DNA of 64,000 bases from Pediococcus inopinatus (GCF_002982135.1 NZ_CP019981.1:310001-374000), one strand, 5' to 3'; shown: positions 39,035-47,802, counted from the first letter of the stretch. The notes: generated by a model from the letters alone, not told the origin. Made by a program: numbers and translations.

Positions 39035-39111
39035 TTTGCCACCTGCTTTCTATTTAACTTCATTGTCTCACGAGGCGAAACTAAATAAAAATATCTTGCT
39101 TAAACTGCTTT

Positions 39112-39756
39112 CTACTTATCGTAGGCCACAACTTCTGCTTGATTATCAGTAAAGTTGAGAATGTTTAGACTGCCATTTTTGATTGGTAAGTGGACATCGA
39201 TCTGCGGATTTAAAAGCTGAATAAGACTTCGGATGGCATCCATGTGTGAAACTACCAATAGCGTTTCCCCATCGTTTGCTTTTTCGGCTAGTTGATCAAT
39301 CCCGGCTAAAATTCGTTTTTTAAAAGTTTGGGCGTCTTCGGCATCATGAAAAGGATCAGCGGCATGCATGGCATCGCGAGTCTCATAAAAAGTGTGGTCC
39401 TTTAAAAAGTCATCAATGCCATTGTAGCCGAGGGGACGGCAAATTGTGTCCCACGTTTCTGGACCGTTGGCACCTTCAAAGTAACCAAAGAAAGCCTCAC
39501 GAATGTTTGGAAGTTGTGTGACTTTTAGAGCGTCATTTTTTGTGTCATCCAAAATGATGTGAGCCGTATGAACGGCTCGGGTTAGATCACTAGAAAATGC
39601 TTGATCAAAGTGAACGTCTTGTACTTTTTTTGCAGCCATATGGGCGTCTTCAATGCCTTGTGGTGTGAGCGGTGCATCGGCCCAACCTTGCATCCGATCA
39701 TATTTATTAAGATAAGTCTCACCATGACGAATGAGATACACAGTAAATTTTTTGAT
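39112..39756 (-). CDS. Histidine phosphatase (phosphoglycerate-mutase-like), apparent ATC start
   Basis: 214 aa, RHG motif in VYLIRHGETYLN, second catalytic histidine in VVSHMDAIRSL. It is a close paralogue of the protein at 49575 (both have YxRMQGW and ADPFHxAED). No ATG, GTG or TTG fits: AGGAAG stands 7 bases before an ATC codon that aligns exactly with the initiator Met of the paralogue. The next in-frame start upstream (GTG at 39813) falls inside the terminator of the previous gene. Role: a metabolite phosphatase of unknown substrate. Confidence 0.8.
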   Translation of the reverse strand: MKKFTVYLIRHGETYLNKYDRMQGWADAPLTPQGIEDAHMAAKKVQDVHFDQAFSSDLTRAVHTAHIILDDTKNDALKVTQLPNIREAFFGYFEGANGPETWDTICRPLGYNGIDDFLKDHTFYETRDAMHAADPFHDAEDAQTFKKRILAGIDQLAEKANDGETLLVVSHMDAIRSLIQLLNPQIDVHLPIKNGSLNILNFTDNQAEVVAYDK

Positions 39757-39786
39757 AAGAACACTTCCTAATTTTAGTTTAATTAT

Positions 39787-39819
39787 AAAAAGAGCAGCAC
39801 ATGAAAATCGCACTACTCT
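39787..39819 (-). terminator. Terminator after the epimerase-like gene
   Basis: On the minus strand GAGTAGTG/GTGCTGCTC (imperfect) followed by TTTTT. Confidence 0.7.
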
Positions 39820-39845
39820 CAGTTTAACATGATTGTTCGATAAGC

Positions 39846-40724
39846 TTATGAGAATTCAATCCCATATTCAAAGGATTGTGTTTCGCCAGGTTCGGCGAAG
39901 TTGTTACCCTTCTTGTTTGCCCAATCGGTTGGTTCGTTGCTAGCCTGATCGGGTAAACCAGCAAATGGTTCGATGCAAAGGTAAGGTTCAGTCGCATTTT
40001 CCATAGTCCAAAGAGTGACATAAGGGAAATGTTTGATGTTTAATTTGATCTGGTGAGCAGTCTGATTGGAGCTAACTGTGACTGATTCAATCTTTTTCGC
40101 ATCAAGAATAATTAAACCATCATCAAAAGTTTTATGGTCTAGTTTTAAGACATTCCCATCGACAGCTTCAAACGGTGCTTTGGTGCCATCTCGGAAAGGT
40201 GCCGGGTTGATGCCTAACTGTTGGATTTCCTTTGGATGAGGTCCAAAAGTTAGGGAATAATCTTCAAAAACACCATCGTCATCGATTGGAATATTGAGAC
40301 CGGGATGAGAGCCCAAAGCATATGGCATTGTCTGTTTGTCATTATTTGTGACGCTGTATTTTGTTAAAAGTTGGTTGCCAACTAATTTATAGTCAACTTG
40401 TAAAGTGAACTCAAATGGATAGTACTCTTTAGTTTTTGGACTAGCCTTTAATTGTAGTAAAACTTGATCATCGGCTTTACGAACATTTTCCCATTGTAAA
40501 TCGCGCGCAAAACCGTGTTGAGGCATTGGGTAGGTTTGACCATCGACAACATAATGATCATCATTTGATCTCCCAATTGAAGGGAAAAGGATTGGTGCAT
40601 GACGTTTCCAAGCTTTCCCATTCCAGATGTAGTCAAAGTTTCCTTTTAAATCTACCACGTGTGTAATTTGGGCACCAAGTTGGTCAATTTCAACTTCAAG
40701 TTTGTTATTTTTAATTGTAATCAT
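39846..40724 (-). CDS. Aldose-1-epimerase family protein, LacX-like
   Basis: 292 aa, galactose mutarotase-like fold. Motifs: ILFPSIGR near residue 46, PQHGFARDLQW with the catalytic-type histidine, LGSHPGLNIP with the second histidine, and CIEPFAGLPD with the glutamate. AAGAGG precedes the ATG. LacX homologues accompany tagatose-pathway genes, so a link to the lac cluster 5 kb upstream is reasonable. The exact substrate is unknown. Confidence 0.82.
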   Translation of the reverse strand: MITIKNNKLEVEIDQLGAQITHVVDLKGNFDYIWNGKAWKRHAPILFPSIGRSNDDHYVVDGQTYPMPQHGFARDLQWENVRKADDQVLLQLKASPKTKEYYPFEFTLQVDYKLVGNQLLTKYSVTNNDKQTMPYALGSHPGLNIPIDDDGVFEDYSLTFGPHPKEIQQLGINPAPFRDGTKAPFEAVDGNVLKLDHKTFDDGLIILDAKKIESVTVSSNQTAHQIKLNIKHFPYVTLWTMENATEPYLCIEPFAGLPDQASNEPTDWANKKGNNFAEPGETQSFEYGIEFS

Positions 40725-40899
40725 TCATATTGCCTCTTTTCAATTTATTGGGTACAGGTATATGATGGAACAGTTGGCAAATAATGTAAAGGCTTTCTAG
40801 ATTAAAAATGAAGAACTTTAAAAACTTTTCAGACGATTTCAGAAAACTTAAAGCAAAAGGTTTACTTATGGCCAACAGAAAGTTAGGAGGTACCATATT

Positions 40900-41712
40900 T
40901 TGATCAAAATGATTGCACTAGATTTGGATAATACATTACTTAATTCCAAGATGGAAATAAGTGATATGAATACAAAAATTTTGAAAAAGTTGCACAAGCA
41001 AGGTAAAAAAATTGTTTTGTGCACTGGCCGACCGATTAATGCAATTTGGGATTGGCTGAACCAGTTAGGGCTCATGAGCGAAGATGACTATTCAGTTAAT
41101 TTTAATGGGTCATTAATTGTGCATAACATCGATAAAAAGCCCTTGATGGCAGATGGCATGAAACGAACCCATTTTAAGAATTTGCACGACTTTTGTGTGA
41201 ATAATAACTTTCCGTTAGATATTTTGGATTTTAGCGGTCTGTACCCAATTAGTGATTTACCGATTTCAGGGTATGAAAAACGGTTTGGGACGAGTTTACG
41301 GGCAGCCTATACGCCATTTTTCAAACTGCCTGAAGTTGACTATAGTAAAGCGGTAATCTGCACAGAGCCGGCAACGATTGATCAAATTGTGAAAACTTTG
41401 CCTAAACAATTAAAAGAAGATTTTCACATTGTCAGATCACAACCGATGATTTTGGAATTTTTAAAACCCGGTATTGATAAGGGGTCGGCACTTGATCTAT
41501 TGTTAAGGCATTTTGAATGGACGAGAGAAAATTTAATGACTTTCGGGGATGCTGAAAACGATTTGGAAATGTTGGCTAGTGCTGGGATCGGTGTCTCAAT
41601 GGCAAACGGCACCCCAGAGGCCAAACAAACCGCTAATCATGTCACAGCTTTGGATAATAATCATGATGGTGTGGCGGATTTTTTGGAGACTTATTTTGCG
41701 ACAAATGATTAA
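40900..41712 (+). CDS. HAD-superfamily hydrolase, Cof/YbjI type
   Basis: 270 aa, cytoplasmic phosphatase fold. Motif I is ALDLDNTLL with the nucleophile aspartate, motif II CTGRP, motif III Lys in KGSALDLLLRHF, motif IV GDAENDLEML. A C2-type cap domain lies between. The start is TTG at 40900 because AGGAGG is 9 bases upstream; ATG 40909 would be 18 bases from it. Substrate probably a sugar phosphate or flavin phosphate. Confidence 0.88.
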   Translation: MIKMIALDLDNTLLNSKMEISDMNTKILKKLHKQGKKIVLCTGRPINAIWDWLNQLGLMSEDDYSVNFNGSLIVHNIDKKPLMADGMKRTHFKNLHDFCVNNNFPLDILDFSGLYPISDLPISGYEKRFGTSLRAAYTPFFKLPEVDYSKAVICTEPATIDQIVKTLPKQLKEDFHIVRSQPMILEFLKPGIDKGSALDLLLRHFEWTRENLMTFGDAENDLEMLASAGIGVSMANGTPEAKQTANHVTALDNNHDGVADFLETYFATND

Positions 41713-41726
41713 CACTGCTTATCAAG

Positions 41727-41784
41727 AGAGCTTACTAAATTTGATTCATTTTTATGGATTAAGTTTAAGTAAGCTCTTTTTTTT
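41727..41784 (+). terminator. Rho-independent terminator
   Basis: AGAGCTTACT/AGTAAGCTCT with a long loop, then eight T. Confidence 0.82.
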
Positions 41785-41885
41785 AAAACTAATTACTTGC
41801 GTGCGCAACTGTATTGCCATATAATCTGTATTTGAATCTTAAGAAAACCAGTTTGTCCAAATAATAACAGACAGGAGATGAGGAT

Positions 41886-42338
41886 TTGCAAGGAGCACGT
41901 GAAAATTCAATTCATAAGTGGTTAATTATTGCTAGTCGACAGGTTAGCCTACATCTTGATCAGCGATTAGCCACAATTGGCATGAGTGTCAGTCAGTATT
42001 TTTACATTCTAAAAATTCACGATAACCCTGGCCTCACGCAAAAGGCGTTGGGGGAGACTGAGTTTATTGATCAAAGTAATGTGACGCGAGCGATTAAGCA
42101 ATTAATTGTTCAAGGCTTTGTGAAACGGCATCAAAATCCTGATGATAAACGAGCATACCAACTTACTTTGACTGAAAAAGGAACAACGATTTATCCACAA
42201 ATTCTGCAGATTCTTGATACAGAAGAAGCAGAATTGGTGAAGGGGATTGAAGCACAAGGTTCCAGCTTTAATCAAAAAGCTTTTGTTGATGCGTTACAGA
42301 CCATGAGTCGGCTGCATGAAGAGCCAAACAAAAAATAA
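41886..42338 (+). CDS. MarR-family transcriptional regulator
   Basis: 150 aa, winged helix with SVSQYFYILKIHDNPGLTQ, recognition helix DQSNVTRAIKQLIVQGFVKR and wing HQNPDDKRAYQLTLTEKG. It starts at TTG with AGGAG upstream. It lies 11 bases before the amidohydrolase gene, whose expression it most likely controls, perhaps in response to an aromatic acid (inference from the neighbour). Confidence 0.85.
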   Translation: MQGARENSIHKWLIIASRQVSLHLDQRLATIGMSVSQYFYILKIHDNPGLTQKALGETEFIDQSNVTRAIKQLIVQGFVKRHQNPDDKRAYQLTLTEKGTTIYPQILQILDTEEAELVKGIEAQGSSFNQKAFVDALQTMSRLHEEPNKK

Positions 42339-42349
42339 GGAGAACTATG

Positions 42350-43324
42350 ATGAAAATTATTACCGTTGAAGAACATTTCGATACACCAGCTAATATTAAG
42401 CAGTTTAATGAATACTCAAAAGTGAAGAATAACAATCCGCGCCAAGAAATTCTTGGAAAGACTTTGACTAATTTCGACAAACGGATTGAGTATATGGATA
42501 AATATGGCATCGATATGCAAGTGATTTCTGATGCTGGTAACTCGCCGCAAGTTTTACCTGATGAGTTGATTGTCGATGCTTCTCGTGCGCAAAATGACAC
42601 ATTGACAGAGGCGGTTTCTACCCGTTCAGATCGTTTGGCCGGGTTAGCAACATTACCAGTCAATAAACCTGAAGAGGCCGCTAAAGAACTTGAAAGAGCT
42701 GTTAAAACACTTGGCTTAAAGGGTGGCATCATTAGTGGTACGATTGATGGCCAATTTTTAGACGCTCCTAAATTTGAACCGATTTTTGCGATGGCCGAAA
42801 AATTAGATGTACCATTGTATTTACATCCTGGCGTTATTAGAGATGAGCAAAAGAAAATTTTGTATGATAGTAAAGCTTATTCACCAGCCTTAGCTACGTT
42901 TATGGGCGGCGCTGCCTGGGGCTGGCATATGGAACAAGGAATCCAAATGGTTCGGTTGATTGTTTCTGGTTTGATGGAAAAGTATCCTAATCTTAAATTA
43001 GTTTCGGGGCATTGGGGTGAATTCGTGCCAATGTTCCTTGAACGATTATCAGAATTTTTACCATTCTCTGGGCTAGATTTACCACATTCTTTTGGGTACT
43101 ACTACAAACGAAATGTCTACGTCACACCATCTGGGATGTTCACTAATCCGCAAATGCAAATGGTACTCACGGAAATGGGCGCCGTTCATTTAATGTATTC
43201 AGAGGATTATCCATACATTGAACGAAAAGAACAAGTCAATGAATTTATTACCAAAGCTGATTTGACGGATGACCAACGTGAGCAATTTGCCCATGGGACG
43301 GCCGAAAAATTATTTAAACTATAA
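42350..43324 (+). CDS. Amidohydrolase-2 family protein (decarboxylase-like)
   Basis: About 324 aa, metal-dependent TIM barrel of the ACMSD/resorcylate decarboxylase group. Seen: N-terminal VEEHFDTP (an EEHF in place of DxHxH), PLYLHPGVI with the metal histidine, VSGHWGEFVP, and YSEDYPYI with the catalytic aspartate. Tandem ATGs follow AAGGAG; the second has better spacing. Paired with a MarR regulator, so it probably acts on an aromatic or hydroxy-acid compound. A pseudogene of the same superfamily lies at 46603-47359. Confidence 0.82.
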   Translation: MKIITVEEHFDTPANIKQFNEYSKVKNNNPRQEILGKTLTNFDKRIEYMDKYGIDMQVISDAGNSPQVLPDELIVDASRAQNDTLTEAVSTRSDRLAGLATLPVNKPEEAAKELERAVKTLGLKGGIISGTIDGQFLDAPKFEPIFAMAEKLDVPLYLHPGVIRDEQKKILYDSKAYSPALATFMGGAAWGWHMEQGIQMVRLIVSGLMEKYPNLKLVSGHWGEFVPMFLERLSEFLPFSGLDLPHSFGYYYKRNVYVTPSGMFTNPQMQMVLTEMGAVHLMYSEDYPYIERKEQVNEFITKADLTDDQREQFAHGTAEKLFKL

Positions 43325-43329
43325 AATCT

Positions 43330-43388
43330 AAAAATAGACATTACAAATTAACTTTCAGTTAAGAGAGTTGCTGTAATGTTTATTTTTG
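43330..43388 (+). terminator. Terminator after the amidohydrolase gene
   Basis: An A-rich left arm containing GACATTACA pairs with TGTAATGT and a T-rich end. An inner hairpin TTAACT/AGTTAA is present. Confidence 0.7.
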
Positions 43389-43414
43389 ATTGGTCGGAAT
43401 TTTTTGAAATTGCT

Positions 43415-43719
43415 TGCCATAATGGTTAGTGTAAAGTTTTAGTAGGAAAATTAAAAAAGCCTTTTCAAAACACGAGAAGACCGTTAATCTTCTAATTAGG
43501 TGTAGTGGAGGCGTTGATGAGAGAGTGTGTCGATGTCACTTGGCGATTTATCGCTTAGAGACATGGGAGACTGGAGAGATCCACTTCTGGCCTGTAAAAG
43601 GCAGAAGTTAGCTCGCAAGCGACCCACACGGCCCCACATCAGCGCCGGAACGGAACTAAAAGCAGATAAAATCTAATTAGCGGCACTACCTACTAAAACT
43701 TGAAACATATGCCATAATG
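43415..43719 (+). other. Structured gene-free element flanked by a 10-bp direct repeat; candidate RNA
   Basis: TGCCATAATG occurs at 43415-43424 and 43710-43719. Just inside lies a 13-bp perfect inverted repeat (43434-43446 with 43689-43701). Within it nest a 10-bp helix (43510-43519 with 43637-43646, one U-G pair on the plus strand), a bulged 8-bp helix (43525-43532 with 43620-43629) and three hairpins: 43475-43493, 43533-43564 and 43583-43608. No open frame of note. The central 150 bases are more GC-rich than the flanks. No Rfam family is recognised. A mobile MITE-like unit, a noncoding RNA, or both are possible. Confidence 0.6.
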
Positions 43720-43793
43720 CGGACTTTAAGATTTATGATAAACTTGTATAATATTAAGCATAGCAATAAAAAACTTTTTTAGGAGATGTTTTT

Positions 43794-44834
43794 TTGAAAG
43801 CAGCAGTATTTATGGAACCAGGAAAAATGGAAGCTCATGAGGTTGAAAAACCACAAATCGAAAAACCAAGCGATGCGCTCATCAAAATTGTCAGAGCCTG
43901 TGTGTGCGGTTCTGACTTATGGTGGTATCGTGGCATTTCAAAGCGAGACACAAACGTCACGGTAGGGCATGAAGCGATTGGCGTTGTGGAAGAGGTTGGC
44001 TCCGAAGTCACTGATATCAAAGTGGGAGACTTCGTGGTTGCGCCATTTACACATGGTTGTGGACACTGTGCTGCTTGTTTAGCTGGTTTTGATGGCGATT
44101 GTTTGAATCCAGTATCTGGGACTAGAGGCGGTTATCAAGCAGAATATTTACGCTATACAAACGCTAACTGGGGATTAGTTAAGATTCCTGGACAACCTAA
44201 AGATTATTCAGATGAACAGCTAAACTCGTTGTTGACCTTATCGGACGTTATGGCTACTGGTTATCATGCAGCTGCAACTGCTGAGGTTAAAAAAGGCGAC
44301 ACAGTGGTGGTTATGGGTGATGGTGCCGTTGGGTTATGTGGTGTGATCGCTGCTAAATTACGCGGTGCAAAACGCATTATTGCCATGAGTCGCCATGAAG
44401 ACCGACAAAAATTGGCTCTTGAGTTCGGTGCTACTGATATTGTACCTGAGCGTGGTGATGAAGCTGTTAAACACGTGATGGAATTAACTGGTACTGGTGC
44501 TGATGCGGTGCTTGAGTGTGTCGGAATGGAACAATCTGTAGATACGGCCGTTAAAGTTGGCCGTCCCGGTGCCGTTGTTGGCCGAGTGGGTATTCCTCAA
44601 AAAGCCGAAATGAATACTAATAACCTTTTCTTCCGCAATATTGGGTTGCGTGGCGGAATTGCGGCTGTGACAACGTATGACAAAGAAATTTTGTTGGATG
44701 CAGTCTTAAATAACAAGATTAACCCAGGAAAGGTATTCACAAAGCGCTTTGACCTGGATCATATTGAAGATGCTTATGAAGCAATGGACAAGCGAACAGC
44801 CATTAAGTCTTTGTTGGTGATCAGCGAAGGTTAA
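43794..44834 (+). CDS. Zinc-dependent alcohol dehydrogenase (MDR family)
   Basis: 346 aa. Catalytic zinc ligands are in RACVCGSDLWWYRG and VGHEAIG. The structural zinc cysteines are in CGHCAACLAGFDGDC. The NAD(P)-binding fold is VVMGDGAVGLCGVIAAK. It starts at TTG with AGGAG 8 bases upstream. Oxidoreductase for an alcohol or aldehyde, cytoplasmic. It stands alone between the structured element and a terminator. Confidence 0.9.
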   Translation: MKAAVFMEPGKMEAHEVEKPQIEKPSDALIKIVRACVCGSDLWWYRGISKRDTNVTVGHEAIGVVEEVGSEVTDIKVGDFVVAPFTHGCGHCAACLAGFDGDCLNPVSGTRGGYQAEYLRYTNANWGLVKIPGQPKDYSDEQLNSLLTLSDVMATGYHAAATAEVKKGDTVVVMGDGAVGLCGVIAAKLRGAKRIIAMSRHEDRQKLALEFGATDIVPERGDEAVKHVMELTGTGADAVLECVGMEQSVDTAVKVGRPGAVVGRVGIPQKAEMNTNNLFFRNIGLRGGIAAVTTYDKEILLDAVLNNKINPGKVFTKRFDLDHIEDAYEAMDKRTAIKSLLVISEG

Positions 44835-44836
44835 AT

Positions 44837-44873
44837 AAAAAATCATTCCTAATTGAATAGGGATGATTTTTTT
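44837..44873 (+). terminator. Rho-independent terminator
   Basis: AAAAAATCATTCCT pairs with AGGGATGATTTTTTT around an 8-nt loop. Confidence 0.88.
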
Positions 44874-44986
44874 GCGGCCTAAAATTTTGATTAATTGCCA
44901 GAGAGAAACATAATTTTCGCGTATTTTAAAGAAACGTTATAGAATTGGTTTTAAATTGATAGTCAATAAAGATAGAAGGTGTTGTG

Positions 44987-45555
44987 ATGTCTAAAAGTCG
45001 ACTTGAAGCTTTTACTGATGCAGTTATCGCAATTATTATGACTGTTTTGGTATTGGAATTAGGACCATTGACTGATTTATCTTGGCATGGTTTATGGCAT
45101 ATTAGGACAGAATTTTTATCTTATATATTTTCATTTTTCATTTTGGCAGTCACATGGAATAACCATCATCATATGTTGCAGGCGGCAAAAAAGATTGACG
45201 GAAGTGTTCTATGGGCAAATATGAATCTCTTATTTTGGCTTTCGCTATTTCCATTTGTGACGGCGACAGTCGACAAAAATTGGTATTCACATTTTGCTGA
45301 AACTCTCTATTGATCTTGTACTTGTTATACAATGTGGCGTGGAATATTTTAAGGATGACGTTAACACATGCCAATCCGAAGCTGGGGCGATTTTTAGGTT
45401 ACAAAGACGTCTATACTTTCTTCGGGGTCCTTGTGGTCATGTTCTTAACATTTTTCTGGGCCCAAGCCGGAATTATCGGCTGTTTTGTGGCCACTTTATT
45501 TTGGATAATTCCGTATCGAGATATTGAAAGGCTCTTTGCTAAGTCAGATAATTAA
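44987..45555 (+). pseudogene. TMEM175/DUF1211-family membrane protein, frameshifted
   Basis: The first part (44987-45313) has the family start RLEAFTDAVIAIIMTVLVLE and WNNHHHMLQ, then stops after HFAETLY. The second part, in another frame from 45310, continues with membrane segments (YLLYNVAWNILRM, YTFFGVLVVMFLTFFWAQAG). One missing base near 45308 restores a single protein of about 190 aa. Bacterial members are potassium channels. AAGGTG precedes the ATG. A sequencing error is possible. Confidence 0.8.
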
Positions 45556-45568
45556 AAAATAAGGAAGG

Positions 45569-46147
45569 TTAGGTTTCTGGGTTAAAATCACGAATGACTT
45601 TTGCTAACTTAAAAGTGGACTGGTCAAAGTGATAAACGAAAATGGTGCCATTTGAAAAACCTTTTTCGAGTTCTTCCGTAGGGTCCTGTAACATGCGCAA
45701 AAAATTAAAACAGGCGCCACTATGAGAGACTGCCAAGACTTGTTGATTACCGGGTTTAGACATAATCTTTGTCAAACATTCCAACATCCGTTTACCAACG
45801 GTATTAGAAGATTCACCACCATAAGGCAAGAAAAAAGTTTCAAAATCTTTGGGGGCCTTGGGACTCAGACGCTCGCTTTCACCTTCAAAAACACCGTAAT
45901 TTTGTTCCTTGAGAGCTTTTACCCGTTGATAAGGTAAACGATTTTGTAAAATTAACTCAATTGTGTCAGTGCACCGCTCAGAAGTTGAACTATAAGCATG
46001 ATCCAGTGGAATTTTGGCGAAGAATTTTCCTAGGTTTTGCGCTTGGTCAACTCCTTTTTTAGTTAGCGGAGAATCACACCAGCCTTGAATTTTATGTTCA
46101 ATATTAAATAAAGTTTCTCCATGACGAACAAGATATAAAGTTTTCAT
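45569..46147 (-). CDS. Histidine phosphatase family protein
   Basis: 192 aa, RHG motif in YLVRHGETLFN, second histidine in AVSHSGACFNFL. Shorter and more divergent than the paralogues at 39112 and 49575. AGGAG precedes the ATG, which overlaps the stop of the CMD-type gene (ATGA), so it is the third gene of the MerR-associated operon and its only intact member. Confidence 0.88.
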   Translation of the reverse strand: MKTLYLVRHGETLFNIEHKIQGWCDSPLTKKGVDQAQNLGKFFAKIPLDHAYSSTSERCTDTIELILQNRLPYQRVKALKEQNYGVFEGESERLSPKAPKDFETFFLPYGGESSNTVGKRMLECLTKIMSKPGNQQVLAVSHSGACFNFLRMLQDPTEELEKGFSNGTIFVYHFDQSTFKLAKVIRDFNPET

Positions 46148-46598
46148 TTTGAACCATCTCCTGACAAAGTAAGTGCAGCTGTATGAATTTTTTGAACACT
46201 ATTGATAACAAAAGGAAAACCAATATAGGGTAATAGCTGAACGGTTGCACCAAAATCGGCTGATTGCCTCTCCTTTTTTTGAGTAAAGGAGAGGCTTTTT
46301 TGTTGAAAAACACCGTTTATTATTGACAGGGCGGTGGCAACTTTGGGGATTCCAATCACAGGAGTTAGCTGGTAGACGATTTCTAAAATCTTTTCCGGTT
46401 GAACAGGTCAAGTGCTTGTTGCGTTTGGAATTCGATTAAGTCGGTAGTGCCTTGAACAAGCATAGCAATTAACGGAATCAATGTGCGATCACTTTTTAAA
46501 TGCTGAGCTGTTTTTTGATCAATATCAGTTAATAAAGGTTGCACTAATTTAGAAAATTCTGGATCTGTTTTGAATAAATTAATATTTGTATTGGGCAT
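46144..46598 (-). pseudogene. Carboxymuconolactone decarboxylase (CMD) family protein, frameshifted
   Basis: The first part (46598 down to 46383) includes RTLIPLIAMLVQGTTDLIEF. The second frame continues EIVYQLTPVIGIPKVATALS and VQLLPYIGFPFVINSV, the usual CMD ending. One missing base near 46390 (AACCGG-GAAAAG) restores the fusion. No CxxC peroxidase pair is seen. GGAGGA precedes the ATG. Either decayed or a sequencing error. Confidence 0.78.
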
Positions 46599-46602
46599 GG
46601 AT

Positions 46603-47359
46603 TTATTCCTCCGATGACTGGTTGAGTAAACTTTTCCAATTATTAAAAAATATTTGTTGTCTTTCTATTTTAGTCAGATTGATCTTTTCAATCGCTTCTT
46701 GAATAACTTTGGTGGGCCCGATTGGCGGAATTCCCAGCGGGGTATCGGTTCCAAATAAAACATGCTTAATACCAAAGAAATTAATGGCTAACTGTAAGGC
46801 CTCAGAATTAACCAGAAGTGCGGTATCTACATAAAACTTTTTAAAATCTTGATAGTTTTTTTCGCCTTGAATATGGCGGATGCGTTCAGAGAAATAAGGA
46901 ACCATTGCTCCAGCATGGTGGACAATAATTTTTAGCTCGGGGAAACGGGTAAAGTAATTTTGGTTCACAATTTGGTTCATGGGCAATGTTAATTCGTATT
47001 CCCAGCTAAAAGTTATATTATTATCTTTTTTTTGAGTATCAAAAACGGGATGCAACCAAATTGGTTTATTAATCTGAGCCATCTTTTCAAAAATTGGCGC
47101 ATATAGCGGATCAGTGATTGGCCTGACGACACAGTTTTGCTGCCTGAGCCGCATCTGTAAAATCTTCAGGATTTAAATTAATGATCGAAAGAATTTCTTG
47201 ATGGTGAGCAAGAAGGCCTTTTTTTCGTTGTTCAAGATCAGAAAGTAGGGGATTTTCCATCCACTTATTTTGTTCTAATGCGTTTGGCGCGATTTGCAGC
47301 ATCTGATTTTTAAAATGTGGTGGAAGAACGTGAGCGAAAACATCAATGATTGTGTTTAT
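46603..47359 (-). pseudogene. Amidohydrolase-2 family protein, decayed
   Basis: Three lesions are seen. The start after GGAGG is ATA in place of ATG (47359). The N-terminal frame (IDVFAHVLPPHF to KLCRQAN) stops at 47111. It then jumps to another frame (DPLYAPIFEKMAQINKPIWL, LHPVF, VHHAGAMVPYFSERI, FGTDTPLG), with the residues normally between missing, so a deletion of roughly 200-250 bases is likely. First gene of the MerR-associated operon. Confidence 0.8.
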
Positions 47360-47388
47360 TTTTTTGCCTCCAGTTTTATCTATTGTAA

Positions 47389-47419
47389 ATATTACTACTT
47401 GAAGTATACTTCAAGTCAA
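47389..47419 (-). promoter_or_regulatory. MerR-type promoter with 7-4-7 palindrome
   Basis: On the minus strand TTGACT (47419-47414), a 19-base spacer, then TAATAT (47394-47389). The spacer is overlapped by the perfect dyad CTTGAAG-TATA-CTTCAAG (47398-47415). An overlong 19-bp spacer with a central dyad is the hallmark of MerR-activated promoters. Confidence 0.82.
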
Positions 47420-47433
47420 GGAGTGTGTGGATA

Positions 47434-47802
47434 ATGAAAATTGATGGTGTAGCCAAAAAATATAATCTATCGACAGCCACGCTTCGTTACTATGAGCGAA
47501 ATGGCTTGTTGGGTCCGATTAAACGGGTGAATGGGATTCGGTATTTTGAAGAGTCCGATTTACAACGAATCGAATTTATTTTATGTGTCAAAGAATGTGA
47601 CATGACGCTGGGACAAATCAGGCATTTTATTGAGATGTTTCAAAAAGGTGATCAAACGTTGACTGAACGTCTAACTGTTTTAGAGAATCAATTGGCACAA
47701 TCCAAACAGAAAATGCAGCAGCTACGGCAATCTATGCAACATTTGGAAGGAAAGATTGACGATGTGAAACTACTAATTGATGAAAATGTGTATGTAAAGT
47801 AG
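47434..47802 (+). CDS. MerR-family transcriptional regulator
   Basis: 122 aa. N-terminal winged helix (IDGVAKKYNLSTATLRYYER, NGIRYFEESDLQRIEFI) and a C-terminal coiled coil (ENQLAQSKQKMQQLRQSM). No cysteine-rich metal-binding tail; a single conserved-type Cys lies in LCVKECDMTLGQ. The ATG at 47434 follows AAGGAG. Divergent from the amidohydrolase/CMD operon, whose promoter carries its presumed operator. It resembles the AdhR/NmlR group that responds to reactive aldehydes or thiol stress. Confidence 0.85.
   Translation: MKIDGVAKKYNLSTATLRYYERNGLLGPIKRVNGIRYFEESDLQRIEFILCVKECDMTLGQIRHFIEMFQKGDQTLTERLTVLENQLAQSKQKMQQLRQSMQHLEGKIDDVKLLIDENVYVK

Noticed and set aside
39757..39813. N-terminal extension of the histidine phosphatase to a GTG at 39813
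   Set aside because: The extension would begin inside the terminator hairpin of the preceding gene and adds residues absent in the paralogue; the ATC with a spaced ribosome site fits better.
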